DNA of 64,000 bases, taken from NCBI RefSeq assembly GCF_019744875.1, contig NZ_JAIETU010000002.1, positions 1,302,001-1,366,000 on the forward strand, written 5' to 3'. Origin of the DNA: Hyphomicrobium sp. (GTDB taxonomy: Bacteria > Pseudomonadota > Alphaproteobacteria > Rhizobiales > Hyphomicrobiaceae). Below, piece by piece: positions 9,124-17,147 of this stretch. Position 1 is the first letter of the stretch; every line of letters starts with the position of its first letter. The translations under genes and the position numbers were made by a program. A model generated the notes under the pieces. It had not been told where the DNA came from. It made no database searches and was given only the letters and a program-made list of their open reading frames with translations.

Positions 9124-9819
9124 TCATGTCGTCTCCACCTGAAACGCGCCATCCCTCAGCCGCCGCTTATCCTCACTCAGCCACCGCCCAGCCACCAGCG
9201 GTACCATCCGGCGCACACTGGCGAGGTTCTCCTTCGTCACCCGGAAGATTTTCGCAAGATTGGAGTCCGGCCTATCAACTAACGCCATGACAGCCTCAAC
9301 CTGTTCATGGTCTAGCTTGCCGTTGGCAAGCAAGGCGCCAGCTACCTTGTAAAGTCCTCCGAATGTCACCGGCTCCATAATAAGCACCACGGTGCGATCC
9401 CATTCCCGCATCACACACGCCATCAGTTCTTCCGCATCAACCTCGCTGCCAAGCGTGCCGCCGCATAGGTTGAAGCATGAAAAAACGCCTTGCCCCACGT
9501 CATGATCGGTCGCCTCGACAAACGTCGCGATATCCCCCGTCAGCACTTCGCCGATGCACCCGGCAAAGGAACCCACCGCCGCCTGCGCATCTGTCATCCC
9601 CTCTTCAGGAAGGGTGTACCCCACGCCATGTTCATTCGGCAGGATGTCGACGCTCACCAGCCGGACGCCTGACTTCACATGAACAACCGCGTGCGCCGCT
9701 TCATGCAAAGCAGTGATGGTCGCGTAGTGCTCAACGTGCCTTTCAAGGTCAGCGGCGCTCATTGCGCCCAGCTTGCGTTCCAACGCCACCGCAAAGCCGT
9801 TCCGCACATCGGGATGCAC
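9124..9819 (-). CDS. Stand-alone M41-like (FtsH-type) zinc peptidase
   Basis: A 231-residue soluble protein with the zincin motif HEAAH at about residues 39-43 inside ITALHEAAHAVVHVKSG, then a glycine-rich acidic segment (GYTLPEEGMTDAQAAV, SFAGCIGEVLTG) that resembles the M41 peptidase domain of FtsH. The AAA ATPase part of FtsH is absent. A second acidic stretch (ATDHDVGQ) could carry the third zinc ligand. It probably cleaves proteins in the cytoplasm; the target is unknown. It is the second member of a minus-strand series running away from the first mob cassette. Confidence 0.6.
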   Translation of the reverse strand: MHPDVRNGFAVALERKLGAMSAADLERHVEHYATITALHEAAHAVVHVKSGVRLVSVDILPNEHGVGYTLPEEGMTDAQAAVGSFAGCIGEVLTGDIATFVEATDHDVGQGVFSCFNLCGGTLGSEVDAEELMACVMREWDRTVVLIMEPVTFGGLYKVAGALLANGKLDHEQVEAVMALVDRPDSNLAKIFRVTKENLASVRRMVPLVAGRWLSEDKRRLRDGAFQVETT

Positions 9820-9917
9820 AGCATTCCTCCGTCAACAATCGGGCGCACTGGCCACTTTCCAAAAGGTCCACGAGTTTGTCGGAGAGGCGTGAAGCCTGCG
9901 ACAGCGCTCCCGCTCGT

Positions 9918-10322
9918 TCAATTCCTCACCTTCCGAACCTCGTCATCACGAATGTAAAGCACCGGCGCCTTAGTCCCGTGCACGCAGTAACCCGAGAAGA
10001 TGTGCTGGCCGCCCCGTTGCGGGAACACAAAACCTCCGGCTTCGCATCGCGTATAGACGGTATCTTCGTCCGTCACTTCGCAATCCCGCGCCCCGATCAG
10101 CTGCGCGTTGTCCTGATCCACACTGTCACCGCCCGCCAAGCGCTCCACGAACATAAGCTTCCCCTTATCAGCGCATGCAAATGCCCCAGGGTTCACTTTG
10201 TACGAGCCCCCAAGCTCGATATTCTCGATCTCGCGGATGGCCCTGTTCAACTCAGATTCTGTTTCCGCTCGCGCCCCACCGATGCTCATCGTTAGCATCA
10301 CCGCCATCACAGCCCTGTTCAT
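9918..10322 (-). CDS. Hypothetical periplasmic protein
   Basis: A 134-residue protein with a signal peptide (MNRAVMAVMLTMSIGGARA). The mature part has four cysteines that could form two disulfides (FACADKG, ARDCEV, YTRCEAG, GYCVHG) and no recognised family. The start is chosen to put the signal peptide first; it lies 20 bp downstream of the stop of the upstream nuclease gene, consistent with a shared transcript. Confidence 0.55.
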   Translation of the reverse strand: MNRAVMAVMLTMSIGGARAETESELNRAIREIENIELGGSYKVNPGAFACADKGKLMFVERLAGGDSVDQDNAQLIGARDCEVTDEDTVYTRCEAGGFVFPQRGGQHIFSGYCVHGTKAPVLYIRDDEVRKVRN

Positions 10323-10341
10323 TGTCTCCTCCCTGCGCTCA

Positions 10342-10887
10342 TCACAGGCCACACCACACATTCCCGTCGTTCGGCCAGCGCTGTGCCAGTCCCTCTTGTA
10401 TCAGTACGCCTCCCGCATTCCTTCCGTCGCCCAGCACAACGTCCACCAGGGCACGTCCATACTTGTCATTCCGGCCGCTGGTCTTGATGGTGTAGCCGTC
10501 TGCCATAAGCTGCATTAGGCGTTCAAGGGACGTGGTGGCCTTCTCGCGTTCCGCTTTGCATTCAGCCTTGTCCTCCATCTCGGGCGCGTCGATGCCTTGC
10601 ATCCGCCACTTCGTGCCATCCAGCCAACCCGTGTCGCCGTCCACGAGGCAGGTATGCCGGATAAGCCCGCATTCCTTGATGCCGCCCGCTTGCAATGAGC
10701 CGCCGCTCAGGTCTGCCGTGCGAAAGGTCCCACCGCCCCCAAACACGACGTACCCCGCCAACGCCAACACAAGCAGGACGACCCAAGCGCACGCCGTATA
10801 GGACGGCATCCAGCGCCCCAATGCAGCTTTGCGCTCTGCGCTATGCCGCGCCTTGCGTCGCACCGACAAATCAATCGGATCTTCCAT
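10342..10887 (-). CDS. Membrane-anchored staphylococcal-nuclease-like (thermonuclease) protein
   Basis: A 181-residue protein: a basic N terminus, one transmembrane helix (about residues 33-50, CAWVVLLVLALAGYVVFGG) and an extracytoplasmic SNase fold. The active-site region LVDGDTGWLDGTKWRMQGIDAPEM and the later DKYGRALVDVVL match the family, whose residues bind calcium and cleave nucleic acid. Such nucleases are frequent on conjugative and mobilizable elements. The gene overlaps the preceding small secreted-protein gene by 17 bp and its ATG is preceded by GGGGGAGA. Confidence 0.75.
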   Translation of the reverse strand: MEDPIDLSVRRKARHSAERKAALGRWMPSYTACAWVVLLVLALAGYVVFGGGGTFRTADLSGGSLQAGGIKECGLIRHTCLVDGDTGWLDGTKWRMQGIDAPEMEDKAECKAEREKATTSLERLMQLMADGYTIKTSGRNDKYGRALVDVVLGDGRNAGGVLIQEGLAQRWPNDGNVWCGL

Positions 10888-11089
10888 GTCTCCCCCACGC
10901 GACACCCCAATGGCCTTTCGCCTTGTCACGGGATCCCAACTGCACATCCACACAGACGCCCACGCCTGTCGGGGCCACGCGGCCCGTGCAAAACACCCTC
11001 ATGTCCCAACGCGGAAACACCGCTTCGGCATAAGCGCCCCATGACATCATCACCGCAGCACCAACAACCAGCAGTAACCGGCTTATCAT
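10871..11089 (-). CDS. Small secreted protein upstream of the nuclease
   Basis: A 72-residue protein with signal peptide (MISRLLLVVGAAVMMSWGAYA) and a short mature part with two cysteines (RVFCTG, GVCVDV). No family recognised. Its 3' end overlaps the start of the thermonuclease gene, so the two are probably translationally coupled. A terminator-like hairpin lies just upstream on the same strand, which could attenuate transcripts entering the operon. Confidence 0.5.
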   Translation of the reverse strand: MISRLLLVVGAAVMMSWGAYAEAVFPRWDMRVFCTGRVAPTGVGVCVDVQLGSRDKAKGHWGVAWGRHGRSD

Positions 11090-11112
11090 CCGTCCTTGTC
11101 CCCCAAACGAAA

Positions 11113-11138
11113 AAGGCCCCGGTGATCCGTCGGGGCCT
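11113..11138 (-). terminator. Terminator/attenuator-like hairpin (minus strand)
   Basis: On the minus strand GGCCCCG and CGGGGCC enclose a short loop and are followed directly by TTTTT. It sits 25 bp before the first small secreted-protein gene, so it ends an upstream minus-strand transcript or acts as an attenuator. Confidence 0.6.
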
Positions 11139-11534
11139 ACTTGGTGACAGCCGCAATCCTTACGGTGGCCCATCACCGGCACGGTCATCGCCTTCCCAGG
11201 CTGTACCGTACTCCAAATTCTACCTGCATCGTTCATTCCGGCAATTGCCCCGCCCACCCGCTATGCATCTGTAAACTTGTATACACGCCATCACCGGCTC
11301 CAAATATCCCACGGGGGGCTAGGGGGGCGTGAAGCCACCCGTTGCCTGCTGGTGTCGGCACGTTTGTGGATGCACCTGCCTCTCACGACGCCACCCCATC
11401 CGCATCAGAGTCGCCGGTAAGCGATTGCGATTGAACGGGATGATTTTCGCGTAGGCACTGATCGTGGCTTTCATGCACGGGCGATGCCCATACACAGGGC
11501 ATACGACTGGTATGCAAAGTGAGCGTGAGGGAAG

Positions 11535-11652
11535 GTTGAAAGGAACGGAGCGAGGTATGCCTTTGACCACAATTTGTGTCCAAAGGCAGCGCCCTGCGGG
11601 CCTGTGGCGCCGGGGCAAGCCCCGGCTCCCCGCTTGCTCCGTTCCTTTCAAC
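11535..11652. other. Candidate oriT 1: nested inverted repeats before mobC
   Basis: Two perfect 17-bp arms (GTTGAAAGGAACGGAGC and its complement) lie 84 bp apart. Between them are a 27-bp imperfect palindrome (CCTTTG...CAAAGG around CACAATTTGTG, positions 11560-11586, 11 of 13 pairs) and a hairpin GCCGGGGC-AA-GCCCCGGC near 11609-11626. The right arm ends 8 bp before the first mobC start. Dense dyads directly upstream of mobC and relaxase genes are typical of origins of transfer. No nic site can be assigned from sequence alone. The rest of 11258-11534 shows no gene. Confidence 0.5.
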
Positions 11653-11659
11653 GAAAGCG

Positions 11660-12019
11660 ATGCACATGGCGCGACGAAGTGTGAGAAGGGCCGACAAGGA
11701 AGAGCGGGTGGTGAAGCCCCGATTCCTGAAGGCGCGGTTGAGTGAAGATGACCACACGGCCATCCAGAAGATGGCCAGCGCGCGCGGCATCAAGGTGTCG
11801 CGCCTCGCGCGCACCATCCTCAAGGCGCACTTGAAAGGCGTCCCGGTATCGCTGCCGCACCCGCGCGGCATCACCGACGAGTTGGTTCACCAGTTCGCCC
11901 GTATCGGGAACAACCTGAACCAGCTCGCTCATCAGGCCAACACCGGCTATGTCGCCGTCTCGGCCGAGGAAATCAGAACCTGCATCGCCGTCATCAACAC
12001 CAAGGTGGCGCAGCTCTGA
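11660..12019 (+). CDS. mobC: MobC-like relaxosome accessory protein (cassette 1)
   Basis: A 119-residue basic protein. The N-terminal half has a ribbon-helix-helix-like region (KARLSEDDHTAIQKMASARGIKVSRLARTIL) and the C-terminal half the MobC signature FARIGNNLNQLAHQANTGY. MobC proteins bind near oriT, open the nic region and help the relaxase. The stop overlaps the relaxase start (TGATG), showing translational coupling. Either of two ATGs six bases apart could be used. Confidence 0.85.
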   Translation: MHMARRSVRRADKEERVVKPRFLKARLSEDDHTAIQKMASARGIKVSRLARTILKAHLKGVPVSLPHPRGITDELVHQFARIGNNLNQLAHQANTGYVAVSAEEIRTCIAVINTKVAQL

Positions 12020-13251
12020 TGTTGTGCAAGGTCGCGCCCACCTCGAGCGACTTCCACGCCCTTGCGCGCTACCTCGTTCGCGGGAAGGGGGGCGAACCCC
12101 ATCCCGACCGCGTACAATGGATGTTCACGCAGAACCTTGGAACCGATGACCCGTTGCTGGCAGCCCGCTACATGGAAGCCACCGCATCGCGTTCCACGCG
12201 ATGCGTGAAACCCGTCTATCACCTGATGGTGGCCTGGCACGAACGGGAACGGCCTTCATCCGAAATCATGCAGGAGGTGGCGCGGCGCACGTTGGAGATG
12301 GCGGGCCTTCATGGACACCAAGCCTTGGTCATGGGGCATGGAGACACGCCGCACCGGCACATCCACATCATGCTCAACCGCGTGGATCCGGAAACCCGCA
12401 AGGCCTGGAAAACCTCCGACGACTTCAAGCGGTTCGACGGCATCATGAGAATGCTCTCAGATGAATACGGGTTCGAGTACGCACCCGCCCACAGCTTCGA
12501 CCCGGAGCTCACCGACGAACTCCCTCAGCTTCCCGACAGCAAATCGCACCGCGCGGCTAAGAGAGGTGCCAACACAAACCGCATCAAGTGGAGCAAGCGC
12601 GCATCCCGCGAGTTCGGGGAGCATCTCTCCGAAAACCTCGATCGCGGCACCACACTCGACGACCTGCAGGTGCTTGCCTCGGAGCACGGACTTGCCTTCG
12701 AGCAGAAGGGAAGGGGCGTCGTACTTGGAAACACCGAAGGCTACGCCACGTTATCCAGCCTCAATCTCGCCATGTCGGCCAACGGCATGGTGCGCCGGCG
12801 GGTGAACCCGAATGAGATCCTTCGCCCTACCCCGCCACAGCGGCATTGGTGGGATGTCGACGCGGTGGACCTCACCCGCGCGTTCATGGCGTGGGGCATT
12901 AAAACCAAGGAAGACCTCAAGCAGGTGATCAACGACAAACGCGCCGAGCGAGAAATGAAAGCCGCCGCGCGCAAAACCGATGGGTTCCTGTCAGCCCTCG
13001 CCATTCCGGCACTTCCGCGCATGAAGCCCTATGCGCGCACGGCCCTTTCAACTCCTCGCGACGGGCTGGGGCGCCCAGCCAAGCCACTCTCCCGTCCTTC
13101 CCGGCAAAAACCAACCAAGGACTATCTCGATGCCCTCATAGCGGCCCAGACAAAACACGACATTACCCAGCTCAGGAGGCGTCTAATTGCCCGACGCCGC
13201 AAAACGCTGATGCAAAGCGAGGAACCTGACCTTCCGCACCACAATCTGTGA
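12019..13251 (+). CDS. mobA: Relaxase, MobA/VirD2-like (cassette 1)
   Basis: A 410-residue relaxase. A candidate catalytic tyrosine is in ALARYLVRG near residue 17, and the metal-binding triad is in GHGDTPHRHIHIMLNRV near residues 108-122. The C-terminal half is basic and rich in Arg/Lys, suiting DNA binding. It should nick oriT and lead the transferred strand into a helper secretion channel. It is coupled to mobC upstream and overlaps the next gene at GTGA. Confidence 0.88.
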   Translation: MLCKVAPTSSDFHALARYLVRGKGGEPHPDRVQWMFTQNLGTDDPLLAARYMEATASRSTRCVKPVYHLMVAWHERERPSSEIMQEVARRTLEMAGLHGHQALVMGHGDTPHRHIHIMLNRVDPETRKAWKTSDDFKRFDGIMRMLSDEYGFEYAPAHSFDPELTDELPQLPDSKSHRAAKRGANTNRIKWSKRASREFGEHLSENLDRGTTLDDLQVLASEHGLAFEQKGRGVVLGNTEGYATLSSLNLAMSANGMVRRRVNPNEILRPTPPQRHWWDVDAVDLTRAFMAWGIKTKEDLKQVINDKRAEREMKAAARKTDGFLSALAIPALPRMKPYARTALSTPRDGLGRPAKPLSRPSRQKPTKDYLDALIAAQTKHDITQLRRRLIARRRKTLMQSEEPDLPHHNL

Positions 13252-14300
13252 CCACCATATTGACAGGCTTTCTCAGTCCACCACCTAATCCACAGATGAA
13301 ATACAAAACCTACACCAACACAGCCACACACTCGGACCTTCACTGGGCACACCCGGTCCATACCGAGTTTGACCTCGGATACGCCTACGAAACCGATACC
13401 CACTTTGTTCACTTCTACGGGTCATCACAGACCATTTGGCCCATCTCCCCCGGCATGTGTGTCACGCAGGGCAAAGCTGGAGTGTTTGCCGACTGGCTAG
13501 TTCGCAATTTCAGCGCAACCAGTGTCGTGGAATCCCTTCGCGATGTCGGAGAAACCGTTTCAACAGTCTGGCGGCCCGGCATCGAAGACTATGACGATAT
13601 CCGCGCGGGTTTGCGCACAACTGACTTCGAACGCCACCAAGCTCTCCAAACCATTCGATTGCTGCTCGAGCGCCTGGACGACATCTTCGTCTACATGGAA
13701 CCGACGCTTCACAGCCTTCAGGCTCACAGCCACAAGACACGCGAGCTGTTGATCCTGGCCGCCACCGAAGCCGAGAACTCCTGGGCCCGCTACCTCCGAA
13801 CCGCCACTGCAGCGCCCGCAAACGGCAACTTCTACACAACCAACGACTATGTGAGGCTTCTTCAACCCCTGTTCCTCGCGGAATACCAGCTCACCCTTCG
13901 TTCTTACCCAACCGTCCCGCCATTGCGGCCCTTTGCGAATTGGACCGCGCAACAACCAACCCAATCCCTCAACTGGTACCACGCCTACAACCAGACCAAA
14001 CACGACCGGGATACCCACTTCGACAAAGCCACTCTCAAGAACGCGATCGATGCGGTTGCTGCCAACCTGGTGCTGTTTTCTGTGCGTTTCAGCCCCTATC
14101 CGTTATGGAGGGAAGGGGGACCTGCCGCCTCGCTCTACAATGAACTCTTCACAACAATCACCCTCGTCAACCCGGACCCCCGAACGTTTTACGTTCCGCT
14201 GATCACCTACCCAGCCAACCCAAACCTTGCCCTCCGTGTTTTCAGCGCGAAAGAAGCACGCCTGATCCAGCCGTGGAACGTACAGCCGTTCACTCTATAA
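13248..14300 (+). CDS. Hypothetical protein coupled to relaxase 1
   Basis: A 350-residue soluble protein of unknown function. The GTG start overlaps the relaxase stop; an internal ATG 48 bases later is an alternative. Notable segments are a helical middle (TIRLLLERLDDIFVYMEPTL), a Trp/Tyr-rich stretch and a conserved-looking block SLNWYHAYNQTKHDRDTHF followed by LKNAIDAVAANLVLF. That block recalls HEPN-like helical proteins, but a clear R-x4-6-H site is not present, so the resemblance is only suggestive. Coupling to the relaxase implies a role in mobilization or entry. Confidence 0.5.
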   Translation: MTTILTGFLSPPPNPQMKYKTYTNTATHSDLHWAHPVHTEFDLGYAYETDTHFVHFYGSSQTIWPISPGMCVTQGKAGVFADWLVRNFSATSVVESLRDVGETVSTVWRPGIEDYDDIRAGLRTTDFERHQALQTIRLLLERLDDIFVYMEPTLHSLQAHSHKTRELLILAATEAENSWARYLRTATAAPANGNFYTTNDYVRLLQPLFLAEYQLTLRSYPTVPPLRPFANWTAQQPTQSLNWYHAYNQTKHDRDTHFDKATLKNAIDAVAANLVLFSVRFSPYPLWREGGPAASLYNELFTTITLVNPDPRTFYVPLITYPANPNLALRVFSAKEARLIQPWNVQPFTL

Positions 14301-14772
14301 AATTCGATTTGCTTCCGAACGCCACACGCCTCCATGGCGTTCAACCTCCACCTTAATCCGTGCCGGATTTTGGCGTTTCGGTTCCATGGCGTCTGAACGT
14401 CTCCACGCCATCCCGGTCGAACGACAACGCTGCCAATCCTATCAGCGGTAAGTTCATCGCTTCCGCGCAACCACATCATCATTGGAGTGGCACGTCTTGT
14501 CCGCAGGGTTTCACCGCAGGAGACTTTAGGAAACGATTGTGCGGCCGTTGATGGTCGTTGACGGGGAGAACGCTCCCCCACGCCCTAAAACTCATCCAAA
14601 ACGCCGCGTGGTAACCAGAGGGAACCTCCGCGCCTCACTTCCAGCCAGGGGTGCGGGGGCGGCACGGCCCCGACCGAAAAATCGAGCTGCACTTTCTGCT
14701 GCTCCTGCTGGGCATAAGTCATCCGCATACTGGAAAGCGCTGTCGCACTAGGGCATTCTTCTCCCCGTGGGA
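14301..14772. other. Gene-free stretch between mob cassettes
   Basis: No supportable gene. A segment beginning CCATGGCGT occurs twice (about 14333 and 14382) together with several ACGCC-type motifs. It leads into the structured region before the second mobC gene. Confidence 0.5.
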
Positions 14773-14848
14773 GCAAGCAAGTCTTTTGGGGCCAGGATGG
14801 CCCCAAAATCGCGCACCTAGGCCTTTGGCCTCAAACGCGCTTGCTTGC
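14773..14848. other. Candidate oriT 2: hairpin cluster before second mobC
   Basis: An outer 9-bp inverted repeat (GCAAGCAAG and CTTGCTTGC) encloses a perfect 11-bp-stem hairpin (TTTTGGGGCCA-GGA-TGGCCCCAAAA, positions 14784-14808) and a small palindrome AGGCC-TTT-GGCCT (14819-14831). It ends about 26 bp before the second mobC-like gene, the same arrangement as at the first cassette. No T-tract follows the main hairpin on the plus strand beyond the stem itself, so an oriT or protein-binding role is favoured over a terminator. Confidence 0.45.
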
Positions 14849-14874
14849 CCCTCAGTGCCGGGGGGCTCCAAGAC

Positions 14875-15267
14875 GTGACACAACGCGCTGAACCGGATGC
14901 CAAGCTGCGCACCAACCGCGTGCGCAGCTACATGACCGATGACGAGTTATCCGCGTTCAAAGCCCTCTGCACAGCGCATGGAACAACCGAAGCACAAATG
15001 GTCCGCACCTTGGTGCTGGCGGCCGTCGCAGATCAGAAGCCGCCGGCGCCCAGGCCGGAAAAAGCGCGCCAGGTGGACGAGCTCATCGCCGTCATCAACG
15101 GATTGCACGTCCAGTTGCGAAAAATCGGCACGAACCTCAACCAGATCGCCCGACAAACAAACACCGGGCTTGTGCCGGTGTCGCGCGACGAGATTCTTGC
15201 GGTGTTTCACACCTTGCAACAGGCCGCGGCGGCGGTCCAAACCGCTGCCCACAAATTGCTGACCTAG
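14875..15267 (+). CDS. MobC-like relaxosome accessory protein (cassette 2)
   Basis: A 130-residue protein with an N-terminal ribbon-helix-helix-like segment (YMTDDELSAFKALCTAHGTTEAQMVRTLVL) and the MobC signature LRKIGTNLNQIARQTNTGLVPVS. It is a distant paralogue of the first mobC product: the N-x-N-Q-A/I pattern is shared but the flanks differ. The GTG start after a GGGGGG tract is preferred over an ATG 30 bases upstream, which has no ribosome site. Confidence 0.8.
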   Translation: MTQRAEPDAKLRTNRVRSYMTDDELSAFKALCTAHGTTEAQMVRTLVLAAVADQKPPAPRPEKARQVDELIAVINGLHVQLRKIGTNLNQIARQTNTGLVPVSRDEILAVFHTLQQAAAAVQTAAHKLLT

Positions 15268-15276
15268 GGTATCGAC

Positions 15277-15792
15277 ATGAGATTTACACTGCACACCGCC
15301 ATGGCGTTCGCACAGCGCGCTGCCAAGAAACGCCAAAGAAACGCCAAGCGGTTGCCCTCGCTGCCCGCCCGGGTCTCTATCCCACTTGTCGCCGTCATCG
15401 CCGTGGCGCTGCCGGTGCATGCTGCTCTCGCGGTCTCACCAAAACAGCAGGAAAAGGCCCGGCTCGAATTCCTACAGACCTTACCCTCAACAAACCAAAC
15501 CATCCCCGTCCTCGATGTAGACCCGAGGTGCCGAAAGGAAGCCGAACAATCCCACGTCAACAAGGCAAACGCCTACACGGAATGTTTTGAAAGGCAGCAG
15601 GAGCACTATGATTACCTGAAACCGATCTGGAGCAAGATTCCTGCCGACATCACACGGCAATGCACGGGCGACACGCCCGAAATGCGAACACCCGCTGTCG
15701 ACTACTGGGGCATATCGATGTGCGTGAACGTCCTTCTCGATGAGCGTATGCGGCACGAAGAACCCCTTCCCAAGCTTCAATTCAAATACTAG
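15277..15792 (+). CDS. Hypothetical exported protein between mobC2 and relaxase 2
   Basis: A 171-residue protein with an unusually long basic leader (AAKKRQRNAKR) before a hydrophobic segment (ISIPL... VAVIAVALPVHAALA), so either a long signal peptide or a membrane anchor. The remaining part has four cysteines (DPRCRKE, TECFER, RQCTGD, SMCVNV) compatible with disulfides in the periplasm. It lies 9 bp after mobC2 and 7 bp before the relaxase and is surely co-transcribed. No family recognised. Confidence 0.55.
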   Translation: MRFTLHTAMAFAQRAAKKRQRNAKRLPSLPARVSIPLVAVIAVALPVHAALAVSPKQQEKARLEFLQTLPSTNQTIPVLDVDPRCRKEAEQSHVNKANAYTECFERQQEHYDYLKPIWSKIPADITRQCTGDTPEMRTPAVDYWGISMCVNVLLDERMRHEEPLPKLQFKY

Positions 15793-15798
15793 CCGAAC

Positions 15799-16968
15799 AT
15801 GATCGGCAAAATCCCCAAAGCGGGGCGCGGCTTCAAGGGCATCGTCTCCTATCTCCTGACTGGCGCCCGAAAACCCGAACGCCAAGACGGCAAGGCGCCC
15901 AGCCTACAGAACGCCACCGAACTCCAAGCGAACGCCCGAACGAACGAACGCCCGGACGCCAAACGAACCCGAGTGTTGTGGACCGAAACACACAACCTCG
16001 TCACCACCGACCCGGCAAAAGCGGTACGCGTTATGCGCGCCACCGCCAACCGTTCACGCCGCTGCAAAAGTCCCGTCTACCACTTCGTCATCAGCTGGAC
16101 TCCGGACGAAACCCCAAGCACCGACGTCATGCGCGCCATCGTCAGAGACACCTGCGTCGACATGGGGCTTGAAGACCACCAGCGCATTGCCATCGCCCAC
16201 GGCGACACCCGCCACAAGCATGTGCATGTGGTCGTCAACCGCATCCACCACGAGACCGGAAAAGCGTGGAACCGCGCCCAGGATTGGGTGCGGCTCGAGC
16301 AAAGCCTTGCGCGACAGGCCAAGGCGCGGGGGCTGCGCTACGTGCCAGGCCGCCACAACGCCCCCGATGATTTCAAGGATCAGCCCAAGAGAACAAAAGA
16401 CGCCGAACTGCAGCGCGCGCGCCGCAATGGCCTTCCGTCCCCACCGATGCAATGGACCGCCAGCCGCCTTGCCGCAGAGCGCAAGCGCATCGCCAAACTC
16501 TTCGATACCGCGAGCAGTTGGGAACACCTTCATCACACGCTCGCGGAGACCGGCCTATCCCTCAGGGAGAAGGGGCAGGGCCACGTCCTTTACGACCGAT
16601 CGAGCGAGGTGAAGCTATCCTCGATCTCGAAAACCGCCCGCATCGGGTTGCTCGCCAAGAGGTTCGGAGCCCCATACCAACCATCTCGGCACAGCTCCTT
16701 ACGCGACCTCACTCACAACAGGAAAGATACATCACCGGACAATGTTCAAAAACCCTCACCACATGACGTGAAACCCTCCCCCCCTGACGACTATTCCAGA
16801 CATCCACAACAAAAACCGGGAAACACCGCCCCCTCGCCACCGTCCACGGTTGACCAACGTCTATCCGTAAACAAACATATGCGTGTTGAAACGCCTGCAC
16901 AGCATGACGGTACGTCGCCAACGCCTCACAAACGGAAGCAGCGCAAACGCAAAGGTCCGAAATTGTAG
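15799..16968 (+). CDS. Relaxase, MobA/VirD2-like (cassette 2)
   Basis: A 389-residue relaxase. It starts MIGKIPKAGRGFKGIVSYLLTG, with a candidate catalytic Tyr near residue 18, and has the histidine triad HGDTRHKHVHVVVNRIH near residues 134-150. The C-terminal third is Pro/Lys-rich and low in complexity, ending in a strongly basic KRKQRKRKGPKL. It is only distantly similar to relaxase 1, so the island encodes two different relaxases. Substrate is probably the structured region before mobC2. Confidence 0.88.
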   Translation: MIGKIPKAGRGFKGIVSYLLTGARKPERQDGKAPSLQNATELQANARTNERPDAKRTRVLWTETHNLVTTDPAKAVRVMRATANRSRRCKSPVYHFVISWTPDETPSTDVMRAIVRDTCVDMGLEDHQRIAIAHGDTRHKHVHVVVNRIHHETGKAWNRAQDWVRLEQSLARQAKARGLRYVPGRHNAPDDFKDQPKRTKDAELQRARRNGLPSPPMQWTASRLAAERKRIAKLFDTASSWEHLHHTLAETGLSLREKGQGHVLYDRSSEVKLSSISKTARIGLLAKRFGAPYQPSRHSSLRDLTHNRKDTSPDNVQKPSPHDVKPSPPDDYSRHPQQKPGNTAPSPPSTVDQRLSVNKHMRVETPAQHDGTSPTPHKRKQRKRKGPKL

Positions 16969-17097
16969 GCGTACCCTTTTTCAAAAGGTACCCATAATGC
17001 ACCGCGATACGTATCCCGCACGATACTCCGACGCCCACAGCGCCTTCCTCCACGCGCCGCCCGGATAAAACTCCACACATGCACGCCATTTGACAGG

Positions 17098-17121
17098 CTT
17101 CGCGCGCTTCAACGCGCGAAG
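17098..17121. repeat. Perfect 9-bp-stem hairpin before the kinase gene
   Basis: CTTCGCGCG and CGCGCGAAG flank a 6-base loop, ending 26 bp before the kinase start. A TTGACA at 17090-17095 immediately precedes it. No T-tract follows, so it could be a regulator site or an RNA structure controlling the kinase operon. Confidence 0.5.
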
Positions 17122-17147
17122 CGCAAACGAGGGGCTGCGCCTTCGCC

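Noticed and set aside
13248-14300. HEPN ribonuclease call for the relaxase-coupled protein
   Set aside because: The KHDRDTH block does not give the R-x4-6-H spacing needed, so only a loose resemblance is noted.
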